Source of the DNA: Sanguinoderma infundibulare
Lineage: Eukaryota; Basidiomycota; Agaricomycetes; Polyporales; Polyporaceae
DNA length: 64,000 nt
Assembly (NCBI GenBank): GCA_032821775.1
Contig: JAVLRN010000006.1
Coordinates: 2,976,001-3,040,000 of the forward strand
Direction of reading: 5' to 3'
Shown here: positions 1-12,264 of the stretch, one piece after another
Position numbering within the stretch: the first letter of the stretch is position 1
Layout of the letters: every line of letters starts with the position of its first letter
Translations under genes and position numbers: made by a program
The notes under the pieces: model-generated
Told to the model about the DNA's origin: nothing
Database searches by the model: none
The model's input: only the letters and a program-made list of their open reading frames with translations

Positions 1-2068
1 ATTGATGATGTGCGTATATGCGTCGACTTCCTCGTTCTCTCGTCCCCTCTTAACTTGAACAATGCGCAGGTGTCACGGAGATCGTTGTATGAAGCGATGA
101 CGGAGCCCGAGGACGAGATCAAGCGCCGTCTTGAGGAGCACCCGGACGAGGACGGGATTGTCGTAGGCGACGAGACGCGGCTGAGGCAGATCATCACGAA
201 CTTGGCGAGGTATGTGGTCTGCTCTGTTCGGGCTTTTTGTGCGCGATTTCTCATGGCGAGCTAGTAACGCGTGCAAGTTCACGTCCGCGGGCGGAAAACT
301 GACGATTACGACGAAGCTCGTCATCCCCGAGCTCCCGACTTGTGCCGAGGACGAGGGCGAGGACGAGGGTGACGCGGAGGTGGACGCAAACGCGGACGCA
401 GCAGAGGGTATTGGGGTGCAGGGTGAGGGGTCGGGACATGGCACGCGCGCGAGCGGGAACGGGGACGTCCACCGGTTGAGCAAGTCGCATCTGACGCAGC
501 ATAATGTGATGACCGGGAAGCCGGCGCCGCCACTGGAGTGGATTGTGGTGAGGATCGAGATCACGGACACAGGATGTGGGATCAGGCCGAAGGATATGGT
601 GCAGACCAAGCTGTTCTGTGAGTTTGTCGCGCTCTTTGTCGATGATTCGGATCCTAACGTTACTTTGGTGCCAGCCGCGTTCAACCAGACGGAACAAGGG
701 CGACTGCAAGGTGGCAAGGGCACCGGGCTGGGTCTTGCCCTCGTGAGGCAGATCGTCAAGCTCAGTGGTGGTCGCCTGGGTGTGAGGTCGAAGGTTGGAG
801 AAGGGTCTACGTTCTGGGTGGAGCTTCGTAAGTATTGACGTAGCTCTTCGAGACTATGTCTGCTGATTGAAACGACTTGTAGCTCTTGGCGTCGGGAACA
901 AGGCCCTGCCTGCACTCGCCTCTGCTGCAGACATGGACGACGACGAGTACGGAAGCCCTCGCCAGGCGGTGTACACAGGGGCGAAGGACCACCCTGTGCC
1001 CAAGGTAGGGATTGTGGGCCGGGACGGACCGCACCACGTCCGCTCATCGTCCCTCAATTTCTCCCAGTCGCATTCGTCGTCGGCGCTACATAGCATCATG
1101 GAGCAGGGTGCGTTTGTCATATTTTTGCTCGTGTTCTCGCGCTGAAACCCAAAGCGTCCATGTTTAGCTGGGCTGGTGGAGATCTCGACGAAGCCTACCG
1201 AGGGACCGCTTACCCGGACGATCGGCGACCCCTCGACAGGAACAGAGTTGCAGCAGCCCAATACAGATGATGTGACCCCTCCTCCGGAGGTCCCGGCACC
1301 GACGGTCGACAATTCAAACTCGTCGGAGACGGTCCGAGGTCTTCGGCTGACGCACCTGCCGAAGCCTCATACGTTCCTCGCCATCGACGGCACGCTCATT
1401 TCACCCGTCGGGACTGTGAGCGCGTCGCCAAGCCAGAGGAGTTCGGCAACCGGGTCGAGCCCGCACGAGGAGACGAGGCTGAACGTCCTCGTGGTCGATG
1501 ACGATCCTCTAACGCGGAAGCTCATGAGCCGGATGCTCACCCGGTTAGGGTGCAGAGTCACGACGGCAGAGAACGGCGAAATCGCGCTGGAGCTCATCCT
1601 GACTGGCGCGCCGCCGCATCAGACGCCGTCGTCGGAAGACACGGGCGCGGGAGGCTTGTCGCTCGATGGCATGACGTCGGCGTCGTCGTCGGGCGAGGTG
1701 CCGGCTGAGCACCGGTACGCGGTGGTGTTCTTGGACAACCAGATGCCGGTGCTGTCGGGGTTGGAGACCGTCGCGAAGCTGAGGGGGTTGAACCGCAGAG
1801 ACTTTGTGGTCGGCGTGACGGGCAACGCGTTGTTGAGCGACCAGCAGGAGTACTTGGAGGCTGGGGTGGATCAGTACGTGCTTCAACTTCATTGCTTCAC
1901 AGGCACATGTCACATGTGGATGCTTACGCGTGGTGTGGCTGCTGCAGTGTACTCACAAAACCCGTGCTCGAGAAGAGTCTGAAGAGCATGCTCGCGATCG
2001 CCGAGGAGCGTCGAAAACGAAGGCAGTCGACACCTGAACCCCAATCCCCGCCGCCCTCGGCGTCATAA
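1..2068 (+). CDS. Hybrid histidine kinase, 3' part (HATPase + receiver)
   Basis: C-terminal half of a two-component sensor kinase; the 5' part lies outside the window. Seen in order: the end of the N-box region (RQIITNLA joined over an intron at 210-264 to SNACKFT), a G1 box (DTGCGI), a G2 box ([20 protein letters not shown]), a variable linker, then a receiver domain with the acidic pair VVDDD, phospho-acceptor Asp in FLDNQMP, Thr in GVTGNAL and Lys in VLTKPV. A second intron is 618-674; further short introns follow the HATPase and precede the last exon. The receiver has a Ser/Gly-rich insert of about 40 residues between helix 2 and strand 3. All residues needed for ATP binding and phosphotransfer are present, so the product is probably active in osmotic or oxidative stress phosphorelay (inference from the family). 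The stop TAA is at 2066-2068. Confidence 0.9.
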
Positions 2069-2909
2069 CATTGGCTTCGAGTGCCGCTGTGCGCTCATCC
2101 GTCACTGTCATGTATTCCTAGATTATCGTGGACCACCGGCCGTCCCTTGGGTCTGTCCTAGCGCTGTGTCTGTAGGTCGTGTTTTCTTTTTTGTCCTCTT
2201 GGGTCCGGCCGGCCGCATGTCGCCATGGTCGTCGTCTTTTCGGTTTTCTGTACATTTCTCCGTCATCTCTCTTGGAAAATTGTCTTGTCCGTCTCGAAAC
2301 TGTTGTGTATGCCTATTCATATCTATACCTTAGATACAGATGCTATACGATCCGTCCCGCGTCACCTCGTAGATTCTTCTCCCTCTCCCCCCTCTCCCCC
2401 TCTCCCACGTCGTCGTCGTCATCATGTTGTCCTCGCGCCTTCTGGGACCTGATCTGATCTCTAATCTGACTTTGCAACAACTACTCCTACTCCTCGTCGT
2501 TCCCCCGCCCACGCATCTGTCCCGTGTTCCGTGCTCTCGGTTCTGCTTTCCACTCGCACACTCGTACTCGTCTCCTCGTCACATTCCGCATTCCGCATTC
2601 CGCGCATCATGATGACTCATGCGACCCGACCACTTTACGCTAGTACACGCCACGTTCCCCCTCCTGGGTTACCGCGCATTCCTTCCAATATTCGATCGTC
2701 ATGTTGTGCCAAACGTCTTTATTGCGCCACGGCTAGAACACCCTTCTAGGCAAAACAAACACTTTGACGAGTACTCGCCGCTTGCGGCATAACGATCAAT
2801 GATAGTTGCCTTCTATCGACTTGTACTGCAAACGCTCATGATTGTGCCTTCTATCGACTTGTACTGCAAACACTCATGATGAATTTCACAGGAATTGTCC
2901 CGAGACGTT
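2069..2909. other. Intergenic, pyrimidine-rich, no gene seen
   Basis: Between the convergent 3' ends of the histidine kinase and the binding-protein fragment. It holds CT-rich stretches (about 2370-2410 and 2530-2600) and a short tandem duplication at 2807-2879. The open frames here are short and show no family resemblance. Confidence 0.6.
2807..2879. repeat. Tandem duplication, two 35-bp copies
   Basis: Copies at 2807-2841 and 2845-2879 begin TGCCTTCTATCGACTTGTAC and differ at one position (ACGCTC versus ACACTC). The spacing is 38 bp. Probably a recent slippage duplication downstream of the binding-protein fragment. Confidence 0.85.
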
Positions 2910-3457
2910 CTACGAGGTAGGAGCAGTGGGTGCCTCGGAGAATAGAACCTCTCCATGGTGCTCGAACTCCCTGATCACCTTCTGGCCTCCGTCTCTGCTG
3001 ATGACCCAGTCCACAAACGCGTTGCAGATGTCCGGCCTCGCTGGCTTCGCGGCGAGGAGGATGTGCGCGGGGTTGAGGAGCGGGTCCTTGGGGTCGACGT
3101 CGGTGCTCGCCTTGTAGATTCGGATCGAGGACGTGACGGCTTTAGCAGAAGAGAGCCAGATGCCGCGGTCGGTGCGGGTGTATTCGTCGAGGGCTGCTGC
3201 CGCTTTGAGGGCCTCGATGGGGAAGCGGGGGTATTGGTGGTACCATGTGGAATAGGCGTGTGCCCACGGAACCTTAGGAAAAACGTTGTTAGTACTTACT
3301 GTACGTCTGCTCATCTCTTTCGCGATTTGAGACCGTGAGCGGTGAGCATATACAGTACCTGTCCGATGGTGAGGAACAGCTGGCTCTCTGTGATGTTTGT
3401 CGCGCTCTTGTCGAAGCGGGATAGGAAGCGGGTGGGAGGATGGTTGGCGGGAGGGCT
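2910..3457 (-). pseudogene. TupA-like substrate-binding-protein gene, 5' truncated
   Basis: Two exons encode only the C-terminal lobe of a periplasmic-binding-protein-like fold related to tungstate-binding TupA. The upstream exon (about 3359-3457) reads FLSRFDKSATNITESQLF; it is spliced over an 86-nt intron (3273-3358, with a TACTAAC branch site) to VPWAHAYSTWYHQYPRF, then DEYTRTDRGIWLSS, which matches the family's YTLTDRGTWL block. The N-terminal lobe and any signal peptide are missing: an acceptor lies just upstream of 3457, but the HET gene ends at 3598, leaving room for only a short exon. I read it as a truncated relic. Fungal members of this family are usually about 300 residues and often secreted (family knowledge). 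Alternatively a short unconventional first exon exists and the gene is expressed. Confidence 0.6.
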
Positions 3458-3597
3458 CTGATAGACATTTCGATCAGTGTCAGCCATTCCTGAGGAATGT
3501 TTTGCGTAGAAACAACATACGATATGGGATAGTCGAGGTGAGTATAGAAGGGATGTAGATGAACGATCAGTCCCGAACGTCCTTGGTCTCCCCCTTC

Positions 3598-6262
3598 TCA
3601 ACTTCCCTTCAAACGCTTAGGCCGACGGGCGGCTTCCTCGTGGGCAGGGGGTCCATCGTCAGAAGGGGATTGGGAACCAGCTCGCTTCTTGGCAGCCACA
3701 ACAGTCGATGCCAAAGACGGTGGCAGAGGGGGCTGCGAACGGTTACGCCAGGCCACGCCAGTGCCAGAGACCCGACGCTGTCTTTCCGACGGGTCGACGT
3801 CGTTACGGACCTCAACGCTCAGGAAGTAGTTTCCAAAGCCGGCGAAGTCCACGTCGAGCTCGATAACGTGATCCGTGGCTCCAGAGGCCGACTTCAGAGC
3901 CACTCTCCTCGTCCAGGACATCACATTCCATGGGATTTGAGCGGACCAAGACACAGTCTCGCTGCTCGGATCCGGGACCCGATCATGTTGAATGTCCGCA
4001 GAGCGGGTAGAGTCGGGCTGAAGAGGATGGGTTCTGGACATCTGGACAAAGGCGTTGATAGTGAACCGCCGACCGCCGTCCTCGAGAGCATGCCGGTATT
4101 CGATGGTGATGGTATGATCGTCGTTCGAAAGGGTGAGCCAGTGGGTAGCCGGGCGGTCCTCCTGCGGACCTCGAAGGTCCGCCGCGTACCCTTTCGCGCG
4201 AAGAGCGTCCCGGGTCTCCTTCGCCAGCATCAAGTTGATGACCTCGTGCGGCCGACGGCGGACGGCCCGAGATGTCACCTCGGTGCGGTTGGGGTGGGGT
4301 ATGCATACCGTCTTGAGCACGATCTGCGACCGACAGCGCTCGATGGCGGATGGCGACAGGGGGAAGAGACCGGGGAGGGACAGGCCGCGCTCTGGCGCGG
4401 GATTGATATCGACGTATCCGCAATGCAGGAACTCGACGCCGGAGTCTGAGGGAGGTATGTAGCAGACCTGTCCGAGGAGATGGCCAGGGAAGTCGCTATG
4501 TTTGCAGCCAAGGATGGCGAGATACCACTGGTATTCGGGGATGCGGCGTCGGTTGAGGTAATGCGTTGCGCCGTTGGGTAAATAGTGGGAGAGGAGTATC
4601 ACAGGTACCTGCGTGCGGATGCCGTGGGGGGTAAAATGATAATCTGTTGCGGGAAAATTGGAAAGCTGGAGTCGATGGAAGACTTCGTTATGGGAAACGA
4701 CTTCGATGCTCTTGCCATCCCTGAACCTATCGAGGGAAGGGGAGAGCAAGGACCTCCCATCACCCCAAGGGACGCATTTGAACTGTTGAGGTTCCGACAT
4801 AGACGTCGCCGCCGCGAGAGGATCGTGGAGTATTTCGGAGCCTAGGTAGACGCTCTCCCATGCAAAGACGCTCTGGTCCGGGATGCGTCGCATTATCTCT
4901 TCCTGGAGCCGCCGAAACGCTCTCGCGCCCTCACCGTAGAGGGTGGGCATGTTGATATCGAAGATCCCAAGCAGTGAGTACGCCTGGTCTTCTACCCTCG
5001 TCGTCCTTCTCCTCGAGGCCCACGAAAGCCGTTGGGCGACGCTGAAGTTGTCAAGCGACTCGAGGTGGAGTAGCGCTTTGTAACTGATGCCGGTGATCTC
5101 CTCGACGAGCTCGTGAAGCGTATGTTTTGACCCAATGCGGATCCAGTCCCCGGAGAAGAACACGACGTCCGCAGGAGCGATGAGCTCCTGGAGCGTCCAC
5201 CCGCGCGTGAACCACAAGCTGTTGCGGAAGGAGGATTCTTCAGGCACCCACTGGCAGCCTGGGCCGTGGCCTTGGCCCAGTTCCTGGTCCGCCCCGGGTA
5301 TGCGTGCAGGAACATCTGCGAGGAACGCGTAGCAGACGTCCGCGCGGCCGTACCAGAGACACATGGAGTTGATCGCCTCGGAGAGCTCGGAGCTGCTAGA
5401 CTTGTCGATGCAGGATGAGTCGATCCAGATCCAATCGTAGCCGTCGGCGCGCGCGCGCTCGCAGGCACGCCGGATCTTCGACTGCTCGAGGAGCTTGGGG
5501 TGGTCCCAGATGGAGTACTCGGCTTTTGGGACTTGAAGGTCACGGGGTGCAAGGTCGTCTATGACTCCATCCGTATCGGAAGGGAAAGACGTCGTGGAGT
5601 GAGAACTGAAAGGGACTGTGGCTAGGACCTGTGCCAACGTGTTCGGTGTGTCAGTACTCCGATTATCTAGCATGCAAGATGAGTAAAGAATGAAGAGCTC
5701 GCACCTCGTACATTCGCTGATGCCATCGAGGCCGGGGACAGGACTGCGGGAGAACCGACTTTTTTGGCTTTGCAGGACGTGGAGAAAGGCTGCTTCGGCG
5801 TTTCTCGACGGTCCATGGGAGTACGACGCGCAACCTATCTGCACACGTCTGCAGGAACCCATGCGCTCGCTGGTTGTTGGCTGGATCGAGTGAACCTGCG
5901 GAGAGCATACCTGCAACCGAAGGTAGAGGCGGTGCAGTGGCAGAGACGGCTGGTGGGCGGGTGATAGGGCGGAGAGAACCCGGGAGAGCGGCTGCATCGG
6001 AGCGCCCCATGATCAGATCTGGATCTCTGGATGGAGCAGACTTGGACGGAGGAGCAGGTCCTGGAGATGTGTCTTCTAGAGGAGGTGACATTGAGCGAAA
6101 ACCACGACTGTCATACAACGCCTGGATCGTTGTGAATTGGCCGTAGGTCAGTTCCCCGCCCTCCTCTTCCGAACGCCATCTGTGTGAGAGTATGGCGTAT
6201 GAAACTTCACCGGGATCCGTGAAGTCTTTGAAGTGGCCGGTAATCGTATTGAGAAGCCGCAT
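3598..6262 (-). CDS. HET-domain protein (HET + DUF8212 type)
   Basis: Heterokaryon-incompatibility family protein. The first exon begins MRLLNTITGHF, the standard start of this family (ATG at 6262), and continues FTDPGEVSYAILSHRW, EGGELTYGQF. The large exon carries KIRRACERARADGYDWIWID followed by SSCIDKSSSSELSEAINSMC and RGWTLQELIAPADVVFFSGD, the three conserved HET blocks. It goes on with RVEDQAYSLLGIFDINMPTL and YGEGARAFRRLQEEI, the signature that follows HET in DUF8212 proteins. The region between blocks 1 and 2 is longer than usual and contains at least one intron near 5640-5690, so that exon structure is uncertain. The tail ends in a basic cluster (RRPKRLKGS). Known members trigger cell death when incompatible mycelia fuse; which partner this one senses is unknown. 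Confidence 0.88.
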
Positions 6263-7270
6263 GTCTTCAAGATGATGGGTGTTGACAGGAGCCTCCTGAT
6301 TAATGTGCGCGACCAAACAACAAGATACCTACGAGTATGGTCAGCCTGGGAAGGTATTGAGTTTGTATAGACGAGAAGATGACAGACCGTATGACAAACA
6401 GGACGACAGAGTGCAGGAGCGTAAAGGCTGGAGAACAGCGAGAGAGACGAGGTGTGAGCTGGTTCACCGATGTTAGAGCTATCCACCATACCATGCTTCC
6501 ACTTATCTCTCTCCACGCCGCGTGTGCTTCACGTCTATTAACACAGCTGCCAACGCCAGTCTAGCTTCCAATTTGAGCACCGCTACAGCCACAGCCTACA
6601 CGCGAGTACCTGTTTCCTGTGCACGTCCAGGCCCCGTCAGGCATGTTTCGATGGTCGAGGCTGCACAAGCCCGGGAGACCCCGATCATCGACCAGAAGAT
6701 GACGATATCGCCCCAGGACGCCTCGGTTCCAAGAGAGGGGTGTCAGTATCCGCATGCTGTCCACCATATGACCCACCGTGAGGGCCCGGATAGCCGACGA
6801 GGGCATTGATTCCAGACCGCATACATCAATGTACGTGTACATGCGATAATGATGGGCCACATACCAGTGTCGCATAGCCTCCGCAGCATTCTATTCCTGG
6901 ACACGTTAGTGGCCTGGGTCTACAGGAAACCGAATACAAGTCCGTGTTGTGGCTTCGCGTCGAAGCCAGACCATGCTGGGTCGGGGCCCTGTCCACGTGT
7001 TGGAATGAGTCGGATGGTTGTCAGGTCATCCAAACATTACCAGCAGAACGGAGCGGCCTAGTCCTGCCGCTAACCTGCCACTTACCGCCCAATTCTTAAG
7101 TCAGATCCCGGCATATGTATGTTGTGCAAAGAGAAAGAGGCCGGATAATCGTGAGAATTCGGAGATGCAAAAGGGACTTGGGAATTGCCGGAACAATATA
7201 TACGCCCAATTGAATGAGCCACGGAGTCATCCATCAACCGCCTCAACAGCCAATGACTTGGAGCTCATCT
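6263..7270. other. Intergenic, no supported gene
   Basis: Upstream of the HET gene and downstream of the DUF6533 gene. Several open frames of 60-120 codons occur on both strands, but none has coherent splice sites, a family motif or a hydrophobic pattern. Confidence 0.5.
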
Positions 7271-9003
7271 CTAACGACATTCCTCGTCTTCTTCGTGATC
7301 CCCTGAAGACCCATGGTCGCCATCACCAACGGCGTCCGTGTCGTCCGCGAAGTCCTCAGGCCCGAGCGAGCATCCAAGGGAGCCGATGACCCTGTCGAAG
7401 ACGATAGAGCTCCCCCCGCCCGTTGCCGCCGCCTCGTCCACCCCCGACGACCGCGTGTCGGTGCCGGTATTGTTATTGAGCTGCCGTTGACTCGCGTGCT
7501 GGAGATTGATGAGGAAGCGAGAGACGAGGACCGCCGTCAGTCTTTCCACGGACATCGTTAGCTCTCAGATCTACGCTGGTGGGTGGAGGGGAGGTGCGCT
7601 CACGGTGTGACGAAGAGGCTGACTGAGCTCAGGCTTTGCACGGACGAGATGATAAATATCTGGCGTTGATGTTAGAATATCGAGCGGCAGCAACGAGGGA
7701 GCTAGAACTGACCGAAACAAGGGTGAAGGCGATGTGCAGGCAGTTCGGGAGAAGCATTATCCTTTAACATTCGTGAGTCAGGGGGATCAGATAATGTATA
7801 TATGATGAAGTGACCCACAGGAAATAGATAGTTCCTACAACATATATTAGCGGAAGGAGTCAGAAGGAGTCAAGAACCACAAACGTACCATCGCGGAGCA
7901 ACACCTCCGAGAGGGTGTACTTTCCAAAACCACCTTGTCGACCGGGCACTCGCCCTCTGGCCAAACGCGTCCAAGTGATGACGAGGAGCAGCAAGTCGGT
8001 CATGATGGTGGCCGCCCGAGAAGTGATCGTGACTAAATCGAAAAGAGTGAATCAGTGCCATGAGCAAAAGCGATCGCGATAGTTTCACGAACAGCTGCAC
8101 TCGGAAAGCAATGTGTCAGTGTCAGCTGAGGAGAGGACGGGACAAGACTTGACGCACATGTGCGCGAACCTGACGGGCACCTTGTTGAACCCGACGCAAC
8201 TGACGACCGGCACAATGAGGCCTCCAAGTCCGAACTTGAAGCAGATCTACCGGACGATGTGCGCGTGAGCACGTCTCGATTCGGTGGTCGTATGCAGTGA
8301 GCTCACCAGATTCAGCCCGATTGGCACGAGAGAAAGCAGGAATATGAAAGCGGACAAGGGCAGGTTTTGACTGAGGGCGTATGCGCGCAGGGCAGAAAAC
8401 GCTATCGACGCCCGGAGTTGGTGAAATCACATACGACGCAAGAGACTGGACTGGACATAGGGTCACATACCGCCCCAAGGGAAGGTTCCGAGCACTTCGA
8501 GCAGAAATAGCGTCGGCATGTCCCTCGTACAGCTGGAGTTCAAATGTAAATGAGCAGCATCCAAGGTCGAGAAGAACAGATGACGGACGTCTATAAATTC
8601 AATCAGCTCCGGGCAAGCAAATACTCGATTGGATGGAGAACGCACCTCAGCCGATCTGCGATAGGCAGGGTTCAGAACGACCAGTTGGAATAGGCCGAAG
8701 AGAAGGTTGAAGTATCTGTTCATGTAGAACAGGGCTGATGGGCCCAAGAACCGTCCTTTCCAGATGTACTTGACCTCATCTCCGAGGGTAAGAAAATACT
8801 CGTAGGCCAGTAACGCTGTGCGACGATGGTGTCCTGTCAGTAAGTAGCCCGACCTCAGGTCACCCATGAAAGCTTACTCGATGCTGCGGCACCGATATAG
8901 TCGATATCATTGAAGCTAGAACGAAGGGTTAGGGTGAAGACTGAGAGCTGCAGGAAACAGGGACGCACGCGTTATTCACAAAGGTCGCTTCGGAAGAGGA
9001 CAT
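7271..9003 (-). CDS. DUF6533-type multi-pass membrane protein
   Basis: Member of a large Agaricomycete family of predicted integral membrane proteins of unknown function. The start ATG at 9003 gives a 12-residue first exon (MSSSEATFVNNA). After an intron, FNDIDYIGAAAS is followed by the family signature YEYFLTLGDEVKYIWK and FYMNRYFNLLFGLFQLVV. A later exon near 8250-8160 encodes the hydrophobic run FGLGGLIVPVVSCVGF. The last exon has the typical end of these proteins: VLVSRFLINLQHAS, then an acidic tail with SSIVFDRVIGSLG. Many short introns make the middle exons (about 8000-8600) uncertain, and I could not show an intact frame throughout. A related gene at 39374-40970 shares the N-terminal and C-terminal signatures. 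Confidence 0.75.
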
Positions 9004-10629
9004 TGTCGATGTGAGTGCCTGGAGCAAGGAGATGCAGTGGTACCGGCAAGAGGGAGGCCGACCCTTGCTTCTTTATATCGACCAACGCACTCGTTATAGG
9101 GTGGGGGTTCTATCTGTACAACTAGAGATCGTCATGCCTAGTATCGCTTCTACAACAGCAGAAGGCGTTCGAGGGACACACCAATGATGCGCGTTTCACG
9201 GCCCAGACATCGCCGCGGATATGCTTCGACGGTGCCGCTGTCTTGTCTTAACTCCACGAGCGACACAACCTTGAGACCTGCACCAAACCCTGGATGTGAT
9301 GAACTGTCGGAAGAACATAGCAGTATTCCGTACAAAGAGTGCATTCGTAGGGAGAAGGCGTGTGGGTTGATATATGTGACTGGCGGCCCAGCCACTGCCA
9401 GGCACGGATAATGGCAGACTTTCACGCTGTCAAGGGAGTTTCAGGGGCGGTAAACTGTAGAATGGCAGAGGAGTCCTCACAAAGGCGTCGTTTGTACGGA
9501 CACGGGATCCGAATTTGATGGCAGACGTTGTCAGGCATGCCACATCTCTGTGCTGTCGATCCAAAGCTTAAGTCTTGAGACGCTGATGTATCGACGGCGA
9601 TCATGCGCGCCGAAGGTTCTTTTGATACAGACATGGTGAGAAGAGGAGGTCTGAATGTTCGAAGACCTGCGATCAGTTCGTGTGGTATATAAAACGCCCG
9701 ACATGATGTCGTTATCTGGGATATAGGATGGATAACACGGCATGTGGCGTGTACGCTGAGAGAAAAGGCCCGAATATCAGCTAATCTGTACCACTAGTGA
9801 CATGGAACTCACTTCAGTTTCCCGACCTATCTGCCAGTGAGAGCACCCCTAACTACACGACGAGGCGGTTGGGATTAATTGAATACTTCGCAATACAATG
9901 ATATCATCGCACGTCAACTCTGAACGACCTCGCACCCTTACAGCTGATGGGAGGCGCCGACTCGACAGTTCGAGGAACTCGTATCCACTCGATTTCGGCA
10001 GCGAGAGCGTCTCCGTCTCCGTCACCACCCTCGGGATAGCATATCTCTCAAGGAGTCTCCGGATGAGTCATGCTCGTCGCCTCCAAGGAAGTCCTTCAAC
10101 GAGAGCGACTGGCCGAGGCCGCCGAGGGACCCGATGACAGGGTCGAACACATTGTCATTGTCAGTGTACGGCGTACTGAACGCCGCAATGATCCAGAACT
10201 GCAGCATTATCAGTGTAATCCATGGAAATTGAGTATATATATGCGTACAATGAAAGGTACCGAGAGCAGTTGCAGTGGTTGGAGTCGGAAGTCAAGAGAG
10301 GCGGAACCCAAACTGCGGTCGTGCACACGGCCAAAAACAGGCGATTATGTAATTGCGGAGGCTCGGGCCGCCTCACCGACCAATCGTTCGTTTAAATAGC
10401 ATACACTGGCACCTCAGGATGCAACATAGTAATAGAGGGGAGACGAGAGGAAATGCGGACACATGAAGCATGCTACCAACATGTGAGTAGGCCAATAAGT
10501 ATGCCCGAGGATGGCGGCGGTACCTGGCGCCGCGCCGCGCACTTCGCAACCTGTGCGCAGTTTAAGGCGAAAGTGAGTTCCGTGAGACGAGGACGACAGC
10601 CATAATCGTCACGGGGTTGGATGTGCGAG
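9004..10629. other. Gene-poor interval with one DUF6533 tail remnant
   Basis: Apart from the remnant at 10022-10207 and a short dispersed repeat at 10329-10353, I see no gene. Open frames near 9150-9430 overlap on both strands without motifs. Confidence 0.5.
10022..10207 (-). pseudogene. Probable 3' remnant of a DUF6533 gene
   Basis: The frame reads NVFDPVIGSLGGLGQSL and then a Gly/Asp-rich end, closely resembling the C-terminal tail of the upstream gene (SSIVFDRVIGSLGCSLGPED). The rest of the DUF6533 protein (YEYFLTL motif, membrane helices) was not found in the following 400 bp, so this looks like an orphan last exon left by duplication and decay. The call rests on one short motif. Confidence 0.4.
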
Positions 10630-11816
10630 TTATACCTCGCACACGATGGTCTCCCCGGACGAGTCCCCGGGGTCGGAGTCGAGGTCGGGATCGCTAGCTT
10701 GTCGCGAGGCCATAACTCGTCTTGCATGGAATCTGCGCAGCCTGCGTGAACGACGAGGACGATACGCCATCTTGCTGGACGCGGACAACCACCGCTTGTG
10801 TGTCGCCTGGACGAGTTGCGTCAATAGAGCGTTGGTCACACCTTGGGCGCTGAGCTCCTGATCCACGCGGCGGATAGCGCGGGCCAGCGCATGGAGCTCG
10901 TGTGCGTGCGAGGCGGTGTCGGGCACGCGGAAGATTACGCGCGCGGACTTGGGATGTTTACCGGCAGCCGTACGGAATGGTGTAGGGGAGGAGTGCGCAT
11001 CGTGCGCATCGCGCACGCGCGTGGAATCCCCCGCCAGGACGGACGGAGCTCCTAAGCCTTCCGTCGACGCCGCGGCAGCATGGGTAGCCGATGGAGCCGA
11101 AACCACCGATGTCTCGACATCAGCAATATCACCAGTAGGACTCTTGCGAACTATGAAATGCAAGTCAGCGTACTCGAGATGAAGCAATGCTAGGCACTTA
11201 ACTGACCAGACAAGGAGACAATACGCGTCCAGAACTTCGCGAGCTTCGCACGCCACTCAGGTTGACCGGAAGGCGACGGTCTGTCTAGGTGTTGCTGCAT
11301 GAGCTCCGTCCTTGCATCATTGCTAGTTTGCTGAAACCATGCGTGTGAGATCAACCATGCCAGATGATCGAAGCTTTGCACGTACAGAGATGTTGGCGCG
11401 GACATCCTTCACCTGCCGACAGACAGCGACGATCTCTTTTGTGAGCCCATCATACCACGCCCGAAGAAGCTTTCGCCATCCGACTGATGCGATGAACGTC
11501 TCGTTTCGCAGTATCTCTGTACGAGTGCGGAAACTAATTTTAAGTGTCAATACTGGAGAACAAAGGTGAAATGGATACGCCACACGCACTTATGGACTTG
11601 CAACTTGAAATGCGGAACGTGGTGTAGAGGATGGAGCAGACCCTCCTCGACGACAGAGCGTAAAAGAGATTCTGTGTCCTCGAGAGTAGAGTCGAGCTCC
11701 GCAAGCTTTGTTGCTGGGTGTTGACTCTTGACGTATGCCCAGATGAAAGGCAACGTTAAAACGCCAATCGCGCTGGAAATTAGGTTCCAAATGTCGGCGG
11801 CGGGGCTGCTGGCCAT
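10630..11816 (-). CDS. Hypothetical protein, N-terminal hydrophobic segment
   Basis: Family not recognised. The start ATG at 11816 gives MASSPAADIWNLISSAIGVL and then TLPFIWAYVK, a hydrophobic stretch that could be a signal anchor, followed by LAELDSTLEDTESLLRSVVE. Later exons give TEILRNETFIASVGWRKLLR with KEIVAVCRQVKDVRANI, and DARTELMQQHLDRPSP with KLAKFWTRIVSLSG. The last exon (stop TAA at 10630-10632) is low-complexity Ala/Ser/Thr, then helical (HELHALARAIRRVDQELSAQ) with a strongly basic patch (RPRRSRRLRRFHARR) and an acidic end. The pattern suggests a membrane-anchored, mostly helical protein of roughly 300 residues. Splice sites are consistent with a real gene, but no function can be assigned. 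Confidence 0.55.
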
Positions 11817-12264
11817 GGTAGAAGCTGGGAGACGACTGCGAGACCTTGGTAGCAGGGAGGAAAAGAGGCGTCATCGCCCCCCTCCGGTGGTGTCTGCCTC
11901 TTAAGCAGAAGGCGTGGGGAACATACAACTGCCACAACGAGGCCGCAACGTGGGTCGATCCAGGACCCAGAACATTGCAACAGTCAAAGCCCGTTTGTCC
12001 ATGGAGAGGAATTCCTACTTAAAGTGTGAATAGCATGTTCAGGATGATAAAGAGGGGAACTAAGGAATGATAAGCCAACGCACATTCAGTGATCCAGTAA
12101 AGCTTAACGAACTTATGGAAGAGGAGGCTGAAGCCTCGTTTTGAGGCTGGGCGTCGGAATATAAGGAACCCATCGGATATGGAAAGACGGGACCGCCGGT
12201 GGTTTGGGCGCTTCCTCCTGCTTCATACCTTGAACTTGAAGTTGTTCTGCCCCCACCCCCGTCC
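11817..12264. promoter_or_regulatory. Shared divergent promoter region
   Basis: About 450 bp separates the divergently transcribed hypothetical gene (start 11816) and kinase gene (start 12265). No distinct motif was recognised; it presumably holds both promoters. Confidence 0.4.

Noticed and set aside
73..1047. 324-codon open frame on the minus strand over the histidine kinase
   Set aside because: It is a GC-driven shadow of a gene whose domains and introns are clear on the plus strand; no motif in the antisense frame.
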